Below, one piece after another: positions 31,750 to 39,888 of a DNA stretch of 64,000 nucleotides; the first letter of the stretch is position 1, and every line of letters starts with the position of its first letter. This stretch comes from JACDAL01 sp963849115 (GTDB taxonomy: Bacteria > Actinomycetota > CADDZG01 > WHSQ01): positions 186,001 through 250,000 of the forward strand of contig CAWKGK010000009.1 in assembly GCA_963849115.1 (NCBI GenBank). The letters are read 5' to 3'. The notes below the pieces were generated by a model. It saw only the letters and a list, made by a program, of their open reading frames with translations, had not been told where the DNA came from and did no database searches. The position numbers and the translations under genes were made by a program.

Positions 31750-32700
31750 GTGGGAGGGGTATGGGTCTACGCCGAGGGTACGGAAAGCGGGATCGATCCC
31801 AGCGCGCTCGAGTTGCTGGCGAAGGCGCGGGCGTTGGACCCGGAACCGGCTGCGGTCGTGTTGGGCCCGGGCTCGTCCGCGGCCGCAGCAGTGCTCGGCC
31901 GCCATGGTGCGGCCACCGTGTTCTGCTCCGACGACTCCGCTTACTCGGACTTCGTGGCCGAGCCTCAGGCGTTCGCGCTTCAGCAGCTCGTGACCGAGCA
32001 TGGGCCCGAGCTCGTCTTGTTCGCCACCAATTACGATTCGCGCGACGTGGCTGGGCGGCTGTCGGCCTCTACCGGAGCCACTCTGGTGGCGAACGTCGTC
32101 GACATCCCGAGGCTCGACCTCGCTCAGACCGCGATCATGGGAGGCTCTACTCGAGTGGACGTGAGGCTCCAGGGAACACTCAAGCTGGTGCTGGCGCGAC
32201 CCAAGTCCTTCGCGGCAGAGGAGACGGGTGGCGATTGTGTGACCAGAACGATCGATAGAGCGGTGCCGGACGAGCTCAAGAGGGCCAAGGTCATCGAACG
32301 TCACGAAGCGCAGGCGCCCGGCCCCAAGCTCCAGGACGCGTCGGTGGTGATCGCCGGGGGCCGCGGCCTGCAGGGGGCCGAGAACTTTCACCTTCTGGAC
32401 GAGCTCGCAGAAGCAATCCCGGGCGCGGCAGTGGGCGGCACCCGGGCGGTCGTCGACGCGGGGTGGGTTCCCTACTCGTATCAGATTGGGCAGACGGGCA
32501 GTACGGTGAAGCCCGAGGTCTACATGGCTTTCGGAATTTCGGGAGCGACCCAGCATGTGGTGGGGATGAAGGGAGCGAAGAGAATCGTCGCGGTCAACAA
32601 AGACGAGGACGCACCCATCTTTTCCTTAGCGGATCTGGGAGTGGTTGGGAATGCACTCGATCTGTTGCCCAAGCTCATCGAAGAGATTCGCAAAGGATAA
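31750..32700 (+). CDS. etfA: Electron transfer flavoprotein alpha subunit
   Basis: 316 residues. C-terminal FAD-binding domain with VVIAGGRGLQG, AVGGTRAVVDAGWVP, QIGQTGSTVKPEVYMAFGIS and VAVNKDEDAPIF. Pairs with EtfB upstream. GTG 31750 with CAGGAG nearby. The electron acceptor ETF:QO is not in the window. Confidence 0.95.
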   Translation: MGGVWVYAEGTESGIDPSALELLAKARALDPEPAAVVLGPGSSAAAAVLGRHGAATVFCSDDSAYSDFVAEPQAFALQQLVTEHGPELVLFATNYDSRDVAGRLSASTGATLVANVVDIPRLDLAQTAIMGGSTRVDVRLQGTLKLVLARPKSFAAEETGGDCVTRTIDRAVPDELKRAKVIERHEAQAPGPKLQDASVVIAGGRGLQGAENFHLLDELAEAIPGAAVGGTRAVVDAGWVPYSYQIGQTGSTVKPEVYMAFGISGATQHVVGMKGAKRIVAVNKDEDAPIFSLADLGVVGNALDLLPKLIEEIRKG

Positions 32701-32702
32701 GA

Positions 32703-33065
32703 ATGGGGTTTTCTGATTCCTTTCGAAGATTCTTCAATCGTGGCGGGGCCCCCGACCTCGGTCCCCTGCGTAAGTTTGCAGCCGAGCACAAGGGTGTCGA
32801 AGGTTACATCGAGCCTCGCACCGCGACGCAGCCACTCACCCTCTTGCTGGTCGATCGCTATGGGGATTCGATGCGCGGCGCGATCAGAGGGCCGCGCGAC
32901 GCCAGAGACTTCTGCGCTCAGGCTTCGATACCCCTCTACGATGCTGCGGTAATCGGATACCCACAACGGATGATCGACTACGAGCAGCGCGGGGGCCGGG
33001 CGGGCAAGGATGCTTTGGACGAGCAGATCGCCGACCTCGAGCGCCGCCTCCAGGAATCAGACTAG
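32703..33065 (+). CDS. Conserved-looking hypothetical protein after etfA
   Basis: 120 residues, 2 bp after the etfA stop, ATG start. Segments such as FAAEHKGVEGYIEPRTATQP and LTLLLVDRYGDSMRGAIRGP (given in part) look like a compact alpha/beta fold. No signal peptide or membrane segment. I cannot name a family; operon position suggests a link to electron transfer or acyl-CoA metabolism, which is only inference. Confidence 0.6.
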   Translation: MGFSDSFRRFFNRGGAPDLGPLRKFAAEHKGVEGYIEPRTATQPLTLLLVDRYGDSMRGAIRGPRDARDFCAQASIPLYDAAVIGYPQRMIDYEQRGGRAGKDALDEQIADLERRLQESD

Positions 33066-33154
33066 GCGCCCTAATATATTGAACCTCTCGCCGCAATCCG
33101 CGGCCCAGGGCGCGGGTTCTGGTGCCTAAGGCAAATTCGGGGGGAGGCGAAGTC

Positions 33155-33835
33155 TTGTTGTCTAAACGAAGGTCGCACCGGTCCACGTTCGTCTTTCTCG
33201 TGGGGGCCGGGTTCTTGCTGTTCGTGGTATTGCTGCTGATAGGCCTTGCGATCTCTCGTTACCTCGGGGATGATGCTCTCGGGCGCATGGACCGAGGAGT
33301 GGCGCGCTATCTCGCGCGGAACCGCAGCGGCGACCTCAACCAGATTACTGAGATGCTCTCCTATCTGGCCGAGACGACGACCGTTATCGGTTTGGGAGTG
33401 CTGCTGTTCTTTGGAGCCAGGCTGACATGGAAGCGTTGGGGGGACTCGCTGCTGGTGCTGGCTGCTCTCGCAGGAGAGGTCGCCATCTTCCTGGGGTTGA
33501 CGGCGTTGGTGGATCGCAATCGCCCCATGGTGGATCGCCTCGATGTTGCACCTCCGACCTCGAGCTTTCCGAGCGGGCACATGGCGGCCGCGATCGTTCT
33601 CTACGGGGTCGTCGCAATCATTGCCTCGCGACATCTCCGGAGTCGCGCAGCCGTCGTGATCTTGTGGCTGGTGGCGATTGTCGTTCCGCTTGCGGTGGGC
33701 GTCTCCCGGATGTACCGGGGAATGCACTATCTGACCGACGTAGTGGGGGGAGGTGTCCTCGGCACAGTGTGGCTCACTGTTTCGACCCGTGCCATGGCGC
33801 CTTTCAGAAGCCGGCGATCCGGGAGAGGCGGATGA
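33155..33835 (+). CDS. PAP2 superfamily phosphatase, membrane
   Basis: 226 residues, several membrane helices. The three PAP2 phosphatase motifs are present: LVDRNRP, PSGHMAA and SRMYRGMHYLTDVVGG. Acts on phosphatidic acid, undecaprenyl-PP or a similar lipid phosphate. TTG 33155 has GGGGGGAGG 7 nt upstream; GTG 33122 is an alternative without RBS. ATGA overlap with the lipid kinase links both to phospholipid or prenyl-phosphate turnover. Confidence 0.88.
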   Translation: MLSKRRSHRSTFVFLVGAGFLLFVVLLLIGLAISRYLGDDALGRMDRGVARYLARNRSGDLNQITEMLSYLAETTTVIGLGVLLFFGARLTWKRWGDSLLVLAALAGEVAIFLGLTALVDRNRPMVDRLDVAPPTSSFPSGHMAAAIVLYGVVAIIASRHLRSRAAVVILWLVAIVVPLAVGVSRMYRGMHYLTDVVGGGVLGTVWLTVSTRAMAPFRSRRSGRGG

Positions 33836-34746
33836 GAGAGACACGCCGGGTCGTGGTCGTGTTCAACCCGGTCGCCCGCAGTCATGAATCGGACGAGCGC
33901 AGGCGAGCCACTCAAGAGGCACTCGCTGCCAAGGGACTGGAATACACGTGGTTGGAGACCACGGAACAGGATTCCGGCACCGAAATGCTGCGAGGCGCCC
34001 TCGACAAGAGGCCCGACCTCGTGATGGTCTCGGGCGGGGACGGGACGGTTATGGCATGCGCCACTGCCCTGGCCAACAGTGGGATCCCCCTTGCGCTGCT
34101 GCCGGCCGGCACGGGCAACCTGTTGGCCACCAATCTCGACATCCCACGGGACCTCTCGGGAGCATTGGAGGTGGCGCTGTCGAGTGAGTCTCGAACGATC
34201 GATGTCGGTTCCTGCCCCCATGGTTGCTTTGTCATAATGGCGGGGATGGGTTTCGACGCAGCGATGCTGCGCGATGCCGACCCGAAACTCAAGTCTCGGC
34301 TAGGAGCGGTTGCTTACGTGATGAGTGGACTAAAGCATGTGCGCGCGCCTGCAGGGCGCGTCGAGTTGCGGATTGACGACGAGAAGCCTCTTATCCGTGA
34401 GGCACACATGATCTTGATCGGGAACTTTGGAAAGCTGCAAGGAGGTCTTATGGCCCTGCCCGACGCCGATCCCGAGAATGGAATGCTGTCGGTAGCGGTA
34501 GTGCGAGCCGGAACGCTGGGGGCCTGGCTCAAGCTCTTGTGGCGCATGCTTCGTGGCCGCCGGGGTGATGACGCCAGGGTCCAGACTTTGTCGGCTCGCC
34601 GGTTGGACGTGACGGTGGAACCGCCCATGCCGCTTGAGCTCGACGGAGATGTCTTCGAAGATTCGAGCTCATTCTCCGTAGAAGTTCTTCCCGCTGCACT
34701 CGAGCTGAAAGTCCCGGCCGCTCACGCTTCGGGAGCGATCTCATGA
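33832..34746 (+). CDS. Diacylglycerol kinase family lipid kinase
   Basis: 304 residues. DAGK catalytic domain with VVFNPVARS, VMVSGGDGTVMACA and LPAGTGNLLATNLDIP, and the C-terminal PMPLELDGDVFED block. Phosphorylates a lipid such as diacylglycerol. Overlaps its neighbours by 4 bp on each side, forming a phosphatase-kinase-YihY operon. Confidence 0.9.
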   Translation: MRETRRVVVVFNPVARSHESDERRRATQEALAAKGLEYTWLETTEQDSGTEMLRGALDKRPDLVMVSGGDGTVMACATALANSGIPLALLPAGTGNLLATNLDIPRDLSGALEVALSSESRTIDVGSCPHGCFVIMAGMGFDAAMLRDADPKLKSRLGAVAYVMSGLKHVRAPAGRVELRIDDEKPLIREAHMILIGNFGKLQGGLMALPDADPENGMLSVAVVRAGTLGAWLKLLWRMLRGRRGDDARVQTLSARRLDVTVEPPMPLELDGDVFEDSSSFSVEVLPAALELKVPAAHASGAIS

Positions 34747-35690
34747 GCACGGCGTCCCCGGTTCCTCAAACTTACGACCTCGAGGACGACGAAGCGCGCG
34801 AGACTCTGCGGGACTGCGGGCGAATACAACTGGCCAAGGACGCCTTCAAGCGTTTTCGGGTAGCCGACGGCTTCAGTCACTCGCGCGCCCTCGCGTTCCA
34901 AGTTGTGCTCACCCTCTTACCCGGGCTCATTGCGTTCGTCGGCTTCATCAGCGTGATCAATCAGGACGAGCTGAAGCGAGCTGCGCGAACCGCCCTCGTC
35001 GATTTCGCGCCGGGCCCGGCCAGCAGGATACTGACGCAAACATTCCAGCAAGGGTCGTCAACCGGGACGACGGCGCTATGGGTCGGCCTCGTCGGAGCCC
35101 TCGTCGCAGGGACCCTTGCCATGGGCCAGCTCGAACGCGGCGCGAACCGCATCTACGGAGTCGAGAGAGACCGTCCTACTCTGCTCAAGTACTGGACGGG
35201 CTTTGTCCTAGCCATCACTGCGGGACTGTTGACGGTGGTTGCCTTCATCGCTTTCGTGGCCGGCTCGGCGGCCGGGCAGGCGGCGGAGGCGACCGGTATC
35301 AGCAAGTCGGTGATCACGGTATGGACGTTTGCGCGCTGGCCTCTAGGAATCATCGCCGTGGTCGTAGCCTTCGCTCTGCTCTTCAAACGCTCGCCCCGCC
35401 GCCGTCAGCCGGACGCGTCGTGGCTCGCCCATGGCTCTGCTTTATCGACGCTGTTGTGGTTCGTTTTTACGGGCCTGCTGAGCATCTATCTCACCGCGAG
35501 CAAGTCTTTCGGTCAGGCCTACGGCCCCCTGGCCGGAATCGTGGGGATTCTGCTGTGGGCTTTCTTGACCTCTCTGGCAGTGCATCTGGGCCTGGCGTTC
35601 GCAGCTCAGCTCGAGGCGGTGAGGGCCGGAGTCCCGGATCCCCAGACAGCCGAGGATCGTTACGACCCGCCCGAGTACGAGAGGTCCTGA
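34743..35690 (+). CDS. YihY/BrkB family inner-membrane protein
   Basis: 315 residues with about six membrane helices. Typical: DGFSHSRALAFQVVLTLLPG at the first helix, LERGANRIYGVERDRP and YGPLAGIVGILLWAFLTSL. Family once misnamed RNase BN; true function uncertain, possibly lipid or envelope transport. C-terminal tail is acidic with YDPPEYE. ATGA overlap with the kinase. Confidence 0.88.
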   Translation: MSTASPVPQTYDLEDDEARETLRDCGRIQLAKDAFKRFRVADGFSHSRALAFQVVLTLLPGLIAFVGFISVINQDELKRAARTALVDFAPGPASRILTQTFQQGSSTGTTALWVGLVGALVAGTLAMGQLERGANRIYGVERDRPTLLKYWTGFVLAITAGLLTVVAFIAFVAGSAAGQAAEATGISKSVITVWTFARWPLGIIAVVVAFALLFKRSPRRRQPDASWLAHGSALSTLLWFVFTGLLSIYLTASKSFGQAYGPLAGIVGILLWAFLTSLAVHLGLAFAAQLEAVRAGVPDPQTAEDRYDPPEYERS

Positions 35691-35782
35691 ACAGCCACAC
35701 GCCGGGTTTGGCTCAGGAAGAGACCCATGCGGTCGGTTTCGGAACGAGCTCAGTCGCACGGTGTTGATGCTTTGTGTCGGGC

Positions 35783-36463
35783 CTAACCCCCTGAGCCCTC
35801 GCCGCCCTCGCTCCTCGGCCATGCCGCGGTCGCCTTCGCCATGACCGCGGTCCAGCAGCCACCCAGCGCCAGCCCGCCGATCACGTCGGTCGGCCAGTGG
35901 GCTCCGAGGTAGACCCTGCTCACTGCGACCAGGCAAGCCACCACAGCCGCAACCCCCCACACCCAGGCCCGGCCCCCGTTCATCCGCCTGGTTAGCAGGA
36001 AGGCGATGGCCAGGAACAACGCTGCAGCCGCGCTCGAGTGGCCGCTGGGAAAGGCGCTGCCCGAGACGTCGGTTAGGCGATGGAAGTCGGGCCGGGGCCG
36101 GTCGACGAGCATCTTGATGAGGTTGTCGAGGCCCACGCTGCCGACGATGGTCCAAGCCAAGAAGACCGGCCACCTCTTCTGTCGTTCGACGAGGTAAACG
36201 ATGATGCCGGACGCTCCAAGGACCAGCGTCACGAAGAGGGTCCCTCCCAGAAAGGTGAGAAAGTGCATAAGGCTGTTCAGCGCCGGCTCGCGGATCTCGA
36301 CTGACAGCTCTATGACCTCTCGGTCGATCTCGGTAATCGCAGCCGACGAGACGACCTCGCCGAGCGGCCACAAGATCACTACTAGGAGCAGGGCTCCGAT
36401 CAGAACCTGACCCACAGGGGCGTTCGCGAGCCCGGGACGACCAACCGCGGTTCTGACGCTCAC
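35783..36463 (-). CDS. PAP2 family phosphatase, membrane (second copy)
   Basis: 226 residues, six membrane helices, and the PAP2 motifs KMLVDRPRP, AFPSGHSSAA and SRVYLGAHWPTDVIGG. GTG 36463 has AGGCGGAG 9 nt upstream. It converges with the YihY operon and diverges from iscS. It is distinct from the PAP2 protein at 33155 and differs around the motifs, so this is not a recent duplicate. Confidence 0.88.
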   Translation of the reverse strand: MSVRTAVGRPGLANAPVGQVLIGALLLVVILWPLGEVVSSAAITEIDREVIELSVEIREPALNSLMHFLTFLGGTLFVTLVLGASGIIVYLVERQKRWPVFLAWTIVGSVGLDNLIKMLVDRPRPDFHRLTDVSGSAFPSGHSSAAAALFLAIAFLLTRRMNGGRAWVWGVAAVVACLVAVSRVYLGAHWPTDVIGGLALGGCWTAVMAKATAAWPRSEGGEGSGG

Positions 36464-36482
36464 CGGCTCACGCTCCGCCTCG

Positions 36483-36488
36483 TATCCT
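36483..36488 (+). promoter_or_regulatory. -10 box of a probable leaderless promoter for iscS
   Basis: TATCCT, 7-nt spacer, ATG 36496, no Shine-Dalgarno sequence. Confidence 0.5.
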
Positions 36489-36495
36489 TGGGCGC

Positions 36496-37641
36496 ATGCA
36501 CTACCTGGATCATGCGGCAACCACACCCATTGTGCCAGAGGCCAAGGCTGCCTTGCTCGCCTTTCTCGAAGGCGACTTCGGTAACCCCTCATCGGTTCAC
36601 GCCTACGGGCGGGCAGCGCGGCGGGGAGTGGAGGACGCCCGCGAACAAGTGGCCGCCGCCATCGGCGCCAGCCCGGCCGAGATCACCTTCACGGCGGGCG
36701 GGACGGAGGCCGACAACCTTGCGATCAAGGGTGTTGCGACCAAGCTCGGCGGAAACGGCAAACATGTGGTCACGAGCGCGTTCGAGCACCACGCGGTGCT
36801 CCATTCCATTGAGCATCTGCAAGACAGCGGATTCAAGGTCACGATCGTGCAGGTCGGGAGCGACGGACTGGTCGCCCCGGGCCGGATCTGCGATGCCGTG
36901 CGGCGCGACACCATCCTCGTGTCGGTAATGGCCGTCAACAACGAGATCGGCACGGTGCAGGACATGGCCGGTATCGTTGCGGCCGCCAAGGATGCAAACC
37001 GATCCACGTTGGTGCACTCCGATGCCGTGCAGGCGCTGGGAAACATTCCGGTTGACGTGCATCGATGGGGCGTGGATCTCGCCTCCTTCTCCGCGCACAA
37101 GCTCGGCGGCCCCAAAGGTGTGGGAGCGCTGTTCGTGCGCGCTGGCGTGCCGGTGGCGACTCAGCTACACGGTGGTGGACACGAGCGCGGGCTGCGTTCG
37201 GGGACCCTCAACGCCGCCGGGGTCGCTGCGTTCGGTGCCGCCGCCGAGGTCGCTGCCAAGGAGGTACACGACAAGGCCGAGCGACTGCTGCGATTTCGCA
37301 CCCGCCTCCTGGAGGGCGTGCGCGCCGCCGTCCCGGATGTCGTGGTGAATGGCGATATCGATGCGCGCGTGCCGGGCAATTTGAACGTGTCGTTCCCGGG
37401 TGCCTCGGGGGAGACGCTGTTGTTGTTGCTCGACGCAGCCGGTATTGCGTGCTCGTCGGGTTCGGCTTGTCAGTCGGGGGCGCTGGATCCCTCTCATGTG
37501 CTACTCGCCCTTGGGCTTGAGCCGCGTCTTGCAGACGGCAGCATCCGCTTCTCATTGGGCCGGGCCTCCACCGAGGAGGACGTGAGCGCCGTGCTGAACG
37601 TGCTCCCAGAGATCGTCGAGCGGGCCCGCAAGGCAGCATGA
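36496..37641 (+). CDS. iscS: Cysteine desulfurase (IscS/NifS family)
   Basis: 381 residues. PLP enzyme moving cysteine sulfur to acceptors. N-terminal YLDHAATTP, HHAVLHS region, the PLP lysine in SFSAHKLGGPKG (about 201), HGGGHERGLRSGTLN and the persulfide cysteine in CSSGSACQSG (about 324). Directly upstream of mnmA, whose product uses the sulfur for s2U34 in tRNA. Confidence 0.95.
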   Translation: MHYLDHAATTPIVPEAKAALLAFLEGDFGNPSSVHAYGRAARRGVEDAREQVAAAIGASPAEITFTAGGTEADNLAIKGVATKLGGNGKHVVTSAFEHHAVLHSIEHLQDSGFKVTIVQVGSDGLVAPGRICDAVRRDTILVSVMAVNNEIGTVQDMAGIVAAAKDANRSTLVHSDAVQALGNIPVDVHRWGVDLASFSAHKLGGPKGVGALFVRAGVPVATQLHGGGHERGLRSGTLNAAGVAAFGAAAEVAAKEVHDKAERLLRFRTRLLEGVRAAVPDVVVNGDIDARVPGNLNVSFPGASGETLLLLLDAAGIACSSGSACQSGALDPSHVLLALGLEPRLADGSIRFSLGRASTEEDVSAVLNVLPEIVERARKAA

Positions 37642-37659
37642 GCACCAGGACATCTGCTC

Positions 37660-37702
37660 GAGTGGTGGTGAGGTGACCATATATGACATCTGACCACCAC
37701 TC
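37660..37702. repeat. 43-bp palindrome straddling the mnmA start codon
   Basis: Perfect 10-bp ends GAGTGGTGGT and ACCACCACTC, with partial symmetry continuing inward (TGAC / GACATCTGA). The ATG at 37683 lies at the centre, so an RNA hairpin would bury the start. The GGTGG/CCACC ends recall the 40-bp family B repeats, but the centres differ. Confidence 0.65.
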
Positions 37703-38927
37703 GGCGAAGAAGCAGCGGCCAAAGGCCGTGGTCGCCGGGGGGTCTGGGGGCGCAGGCGGGCTTGGCCGGCGGAGCCCCCAGCGGCCAAAGGCCGTGGTCG
37801 CCGGGGGGTCTGGGGGCGCAGGCGGGCTTGGCCGGCGGAGCCCCCAGCGGCCAAAGGCCGTGGTCGCCATGTCCGGCGGGGTCGACTCGTCCGTGGCCGC
37901 TGCCCTCATGGTCGAGCAGGGCTACGACGTCACCGGAATCATGCTCAAGCTGTGGCGGCAGGGCGAGACCAACACCGAGTCCGGCTGTTGCAGTGTGGAC
38001 GCGGCCGACGACGCCCGGCGCGTGGCCGACCTCCTCGAGATCCCCTTCTACGTCCTCAACTTCGCCGAGCGCTTCGAGTCCTCCGTGGTGAGGGACTTCA
38101 GGTCGACCTACGCCTCGGGCAGGACTCCCAACCCCTGTGTCCGGTGCAACCAGTGGATCAAGTTCGACGCATTGCTCGAGCGGGCCGAGGTGATGGGCGC
38201 GGATGTCCTCGTCACCGGGCACTACGCACGTGTCCGAACCGACGGCGGCCGTGCCCGGCTGCTGCGCGGAGTGGACCGCAGGAAGGATCAGTCCTACGTG
38301 CTGTGGATGCTGACCCAGGAGCGCCTCGCCCGCTGTCGTTTCCCGGTGGGTGGCATGAACAAGCAGGAGACACGTGCGCTGGCCGCTCGCCTCGGGCTCA
38401 GAACCGCGGCCAAACCCGACTCTCAGGAGATCTGCTTCGTGCGGAGTGGTGATCTCGGGGGCTACATCTCCGAGCACGTTGGCGAAGCGTCCCACCGGGG
38501 GGCGGTGGTCGATGAGCGCGGCCGGGTGGTAGGCGAGCATCAGGGCTTTGGCCGCTACACCGTGGGACAGAGAAAGGGCCTGGGCGTGGCGCTCGGGAAG
38601 CCGGTGTACGTGACCTCGATTGATGCCTCGTCGAACCGAATCGTGGTGGGAGAGCGAAAGGATCTCGAGATCGGCTCGGCTCTCCTCGAGGAGGTCAGTT
38701 TCGTGGGGCCTGCTCCGCGCTCTGGCGAGCGCGTGCGGGTCCAGCACCGGGCTCACGGAGACGACACCCCGGCGCGGGTGATCACCGGTACGAACGGAGC
38801 CGCTCAACTCCTTTTCGAGCGTGGGGCCGAAGCCGTGGCGCCGGGCCAGTCGGCGGTTCTCTACTCGGTGTCCGACCCCGATGAGCTCCTCGGAGGGGGA
38901 ATCGTCGCGGCGACAGAAGCGGCGTGA
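37683..38927 (+). CDS. mnmA: tRNA-specific 2-thiouridylase MnmA, with a repetitive N-terminal extension
   Basis: 414 residues from ATG 37683. The family core begins at VVAMSGGVDSSVAA (PP-loop, about residue 59). Catalytic cysteines are in NPCVRCNQWIKFD and the second one in SQEICFVRSGD; TVGQRKGLGVALG near the C-terminal domain. It thiolates U34 with IscS sulfur. Ahead of the core lie two identical 22-residue units (QRPKAVVAGGSGGAGGLGRR and two more residues) plus a third, partial unit that merges into the true start of the fold. ATG 37869 would give a protein lacking the first strand, so the repeats are probably translated. Confidence 0.93.
   Translation: MTSDHHSAKKQRPKAVVAGGSGGAGGLGRRSPQRPKAVVAGGSGGAGGLGRRSPQRPKAVVAMSGGVDSSVAAALMVEQGYDVTGIMLKLWRQGETNTESGCCSVDAADDARRVADLLEIPFYVLNFAERFESSVVRDFRSTYASGRTPNPCVRCNQWIKFDALLERAEVMGADVLVTGHYARVRTDGGRARLLRGVDRRKDQSYVLWMLTQERLARCRFPVGGMNKQETRALAARLGLRTAAKPDSQEICFVRSGDLGGYISEHVGEASHRGAVVDERGRVVGEHQGFGRYTVGQRKGLGVALGKPVYVTSIDASSNRIVVGERKDLEIGSALLEEVSFVGPAPRSGERVRVQHRAHGDDTPARVITGTNGAAQLLFERGAEAVAPGQSAVLYSVSDPDELLGGGIVAATEAA
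37713..37868 (+). repeat. 66-bp tandem repeat, in frame, at the 5' end of mnmA
   Basis: Units 37713-37778 and 37779-37844 look identical base for base; 37845-37868 repeats the first 24 bases. Each unit holds an inverted repeat CTGGGGGC ... GCCCCCAG (for example 37744-37751 and 37774-37781), so it can form a strong hairpin. Confidence 0.9.
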
Positions 38928-39682
38928 GCAGGCGAGATGAGCGGCACAAGCGCCTCGTCCAGGACGAGTTCGAACGGGCCGCAGAGGGCTTCGCCGAACG
39001 GACCGCACACCGTTTCGATGCCCTCGGGGTCGTGGAGTTCTCCCGGCTGGAGCCGGGCGAAGTGGTGGTGGAGGTCGGAGCCGGCACCGGCAACTTTCTC
39101 GCTCTCTTCGAGAGTGGGCCCATACTTCGGGTGGCGCTGGATCTGACCCCCGGGATGCTTCAGGTTGCCCTTCGCAGGCACTCCGGCATCGAGGCCGTGG
39201 CCTCAGACGGCGCCCGGCTTCCGCTGCGGGACCGTTCCGTGGACCTCGTTTGTACGGCTCAGGCCTTGCACCACATCAGAAAGCCGGTCCCCGTCCTGAT
39301 GGAGATGCGGCGAGTGGCGAGGGACTCCGGACGAGTGCTGATCGTGGATCAACTGGCGCCCGATCGCTTCGAACAGGCCCAGGCCCTCTTCGAACTGGAG
39401 GTTCTGAGGGATCCGAGCCATGCGGCCAGCCGTCCGGCGTCGGCTTTTCGCACCATCGCGCTCGCCGCCGGTCTTCATATCCTCGATGAGCGCGTCGTCT
39501 CCCAGCAGACCCGCGTGGCTGACTGGATGTGGCCGGGCGAGTTTCCCGAGGAGCGCATCGCTGCGGTGCGAGCGTTCATCGAGGCCCGTGGCCACGAGAC
39601 GGGCAAGGGCTTCGAGCGTGACGGCGACGACTGGGCATTCACTACGCGCCGCATCATGCTGCTCGCCGGACGTGATCGGTAG
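38924..39682 (+). CDS. SAM-dependent class I methyltransferase (methyltransferase type 11)
   Basis: 252 residues. SAM motif VVVEVGAGTGNFLALF (about 47), acidic motif VALDLTPGML, and LPLRDRSVDLVCTAQALHHI. Substrate unknown; the fold is like UbiE/small-molecule methyltransferases. GTGA overlap with mnmA. Confidence 0.83.
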   Translation: MSRRDERHKRLVQDEFERAAEGFAERTAHRFDALGVVEFSRLEPGEVVVEVGAGTGNFLALFESGPILRVALDLTPGMLQVALRRHSGIEAVASDGARLPLRDRSVDLVCTAQALHHIRKPVPVLMEMRRVARDSGRVLIVDQLAPDRFEQAQALFELEVLRDPSHAASRPASAFRTIALAAGLHILDERVVSQQTRVADWMWPGEFPEERIAAVRAFIEARGHETGKGFERDGDDWAFTTRRIMLLAGRDR

Positions 39683-39772
39683 CTTTGCGTATTGGCCCTG
39701 GCAGGTTCTTCCTCTAGTCTTCGAACATCACCTCAAGGCGGCATCAGAAGGTGGGGGATCAGAGGTGGGGGT

Positions 39773-39824
39773 ACGAGCCGAGGTTGGCTCGTCGAAGAGG
39801 GGGCCCGAAGGGGCTCCCTCTTCG
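39773..39824 (+). other. Two adjacent strong hairpins in the ligA leader
   Basis: Hairpin 1: ACGAGCC, 6-nt loop, GGCTCGT (39773-39792). Hairpin 2: a 14-bp stem with CGAAGAGGGGGCCC (39793-39806), GAAG loop, and GGGCTCCCTCTTCG (39811-39824), perfect if one G-U pair is allowed. No T-run follows, and ligA starts 65 bp downstream. It could be a terminator of the methyltransferase gene, an attenuator or a small RNA. Confidence 0.6.
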
Positions 39825-39888
39825 CGTCCTGGGTCAAGTGTGTGCTGAGACAATGGGTGTGGAGGAGGGATCAAGAGGAGGGAGCAAC

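Noticed and set aside
39773..39824. SRP RNA or 4.5S RNA
   Set aside because: A strong hairpin is present, but the conserved SRP apical loop motif and surrounding sequence are not.
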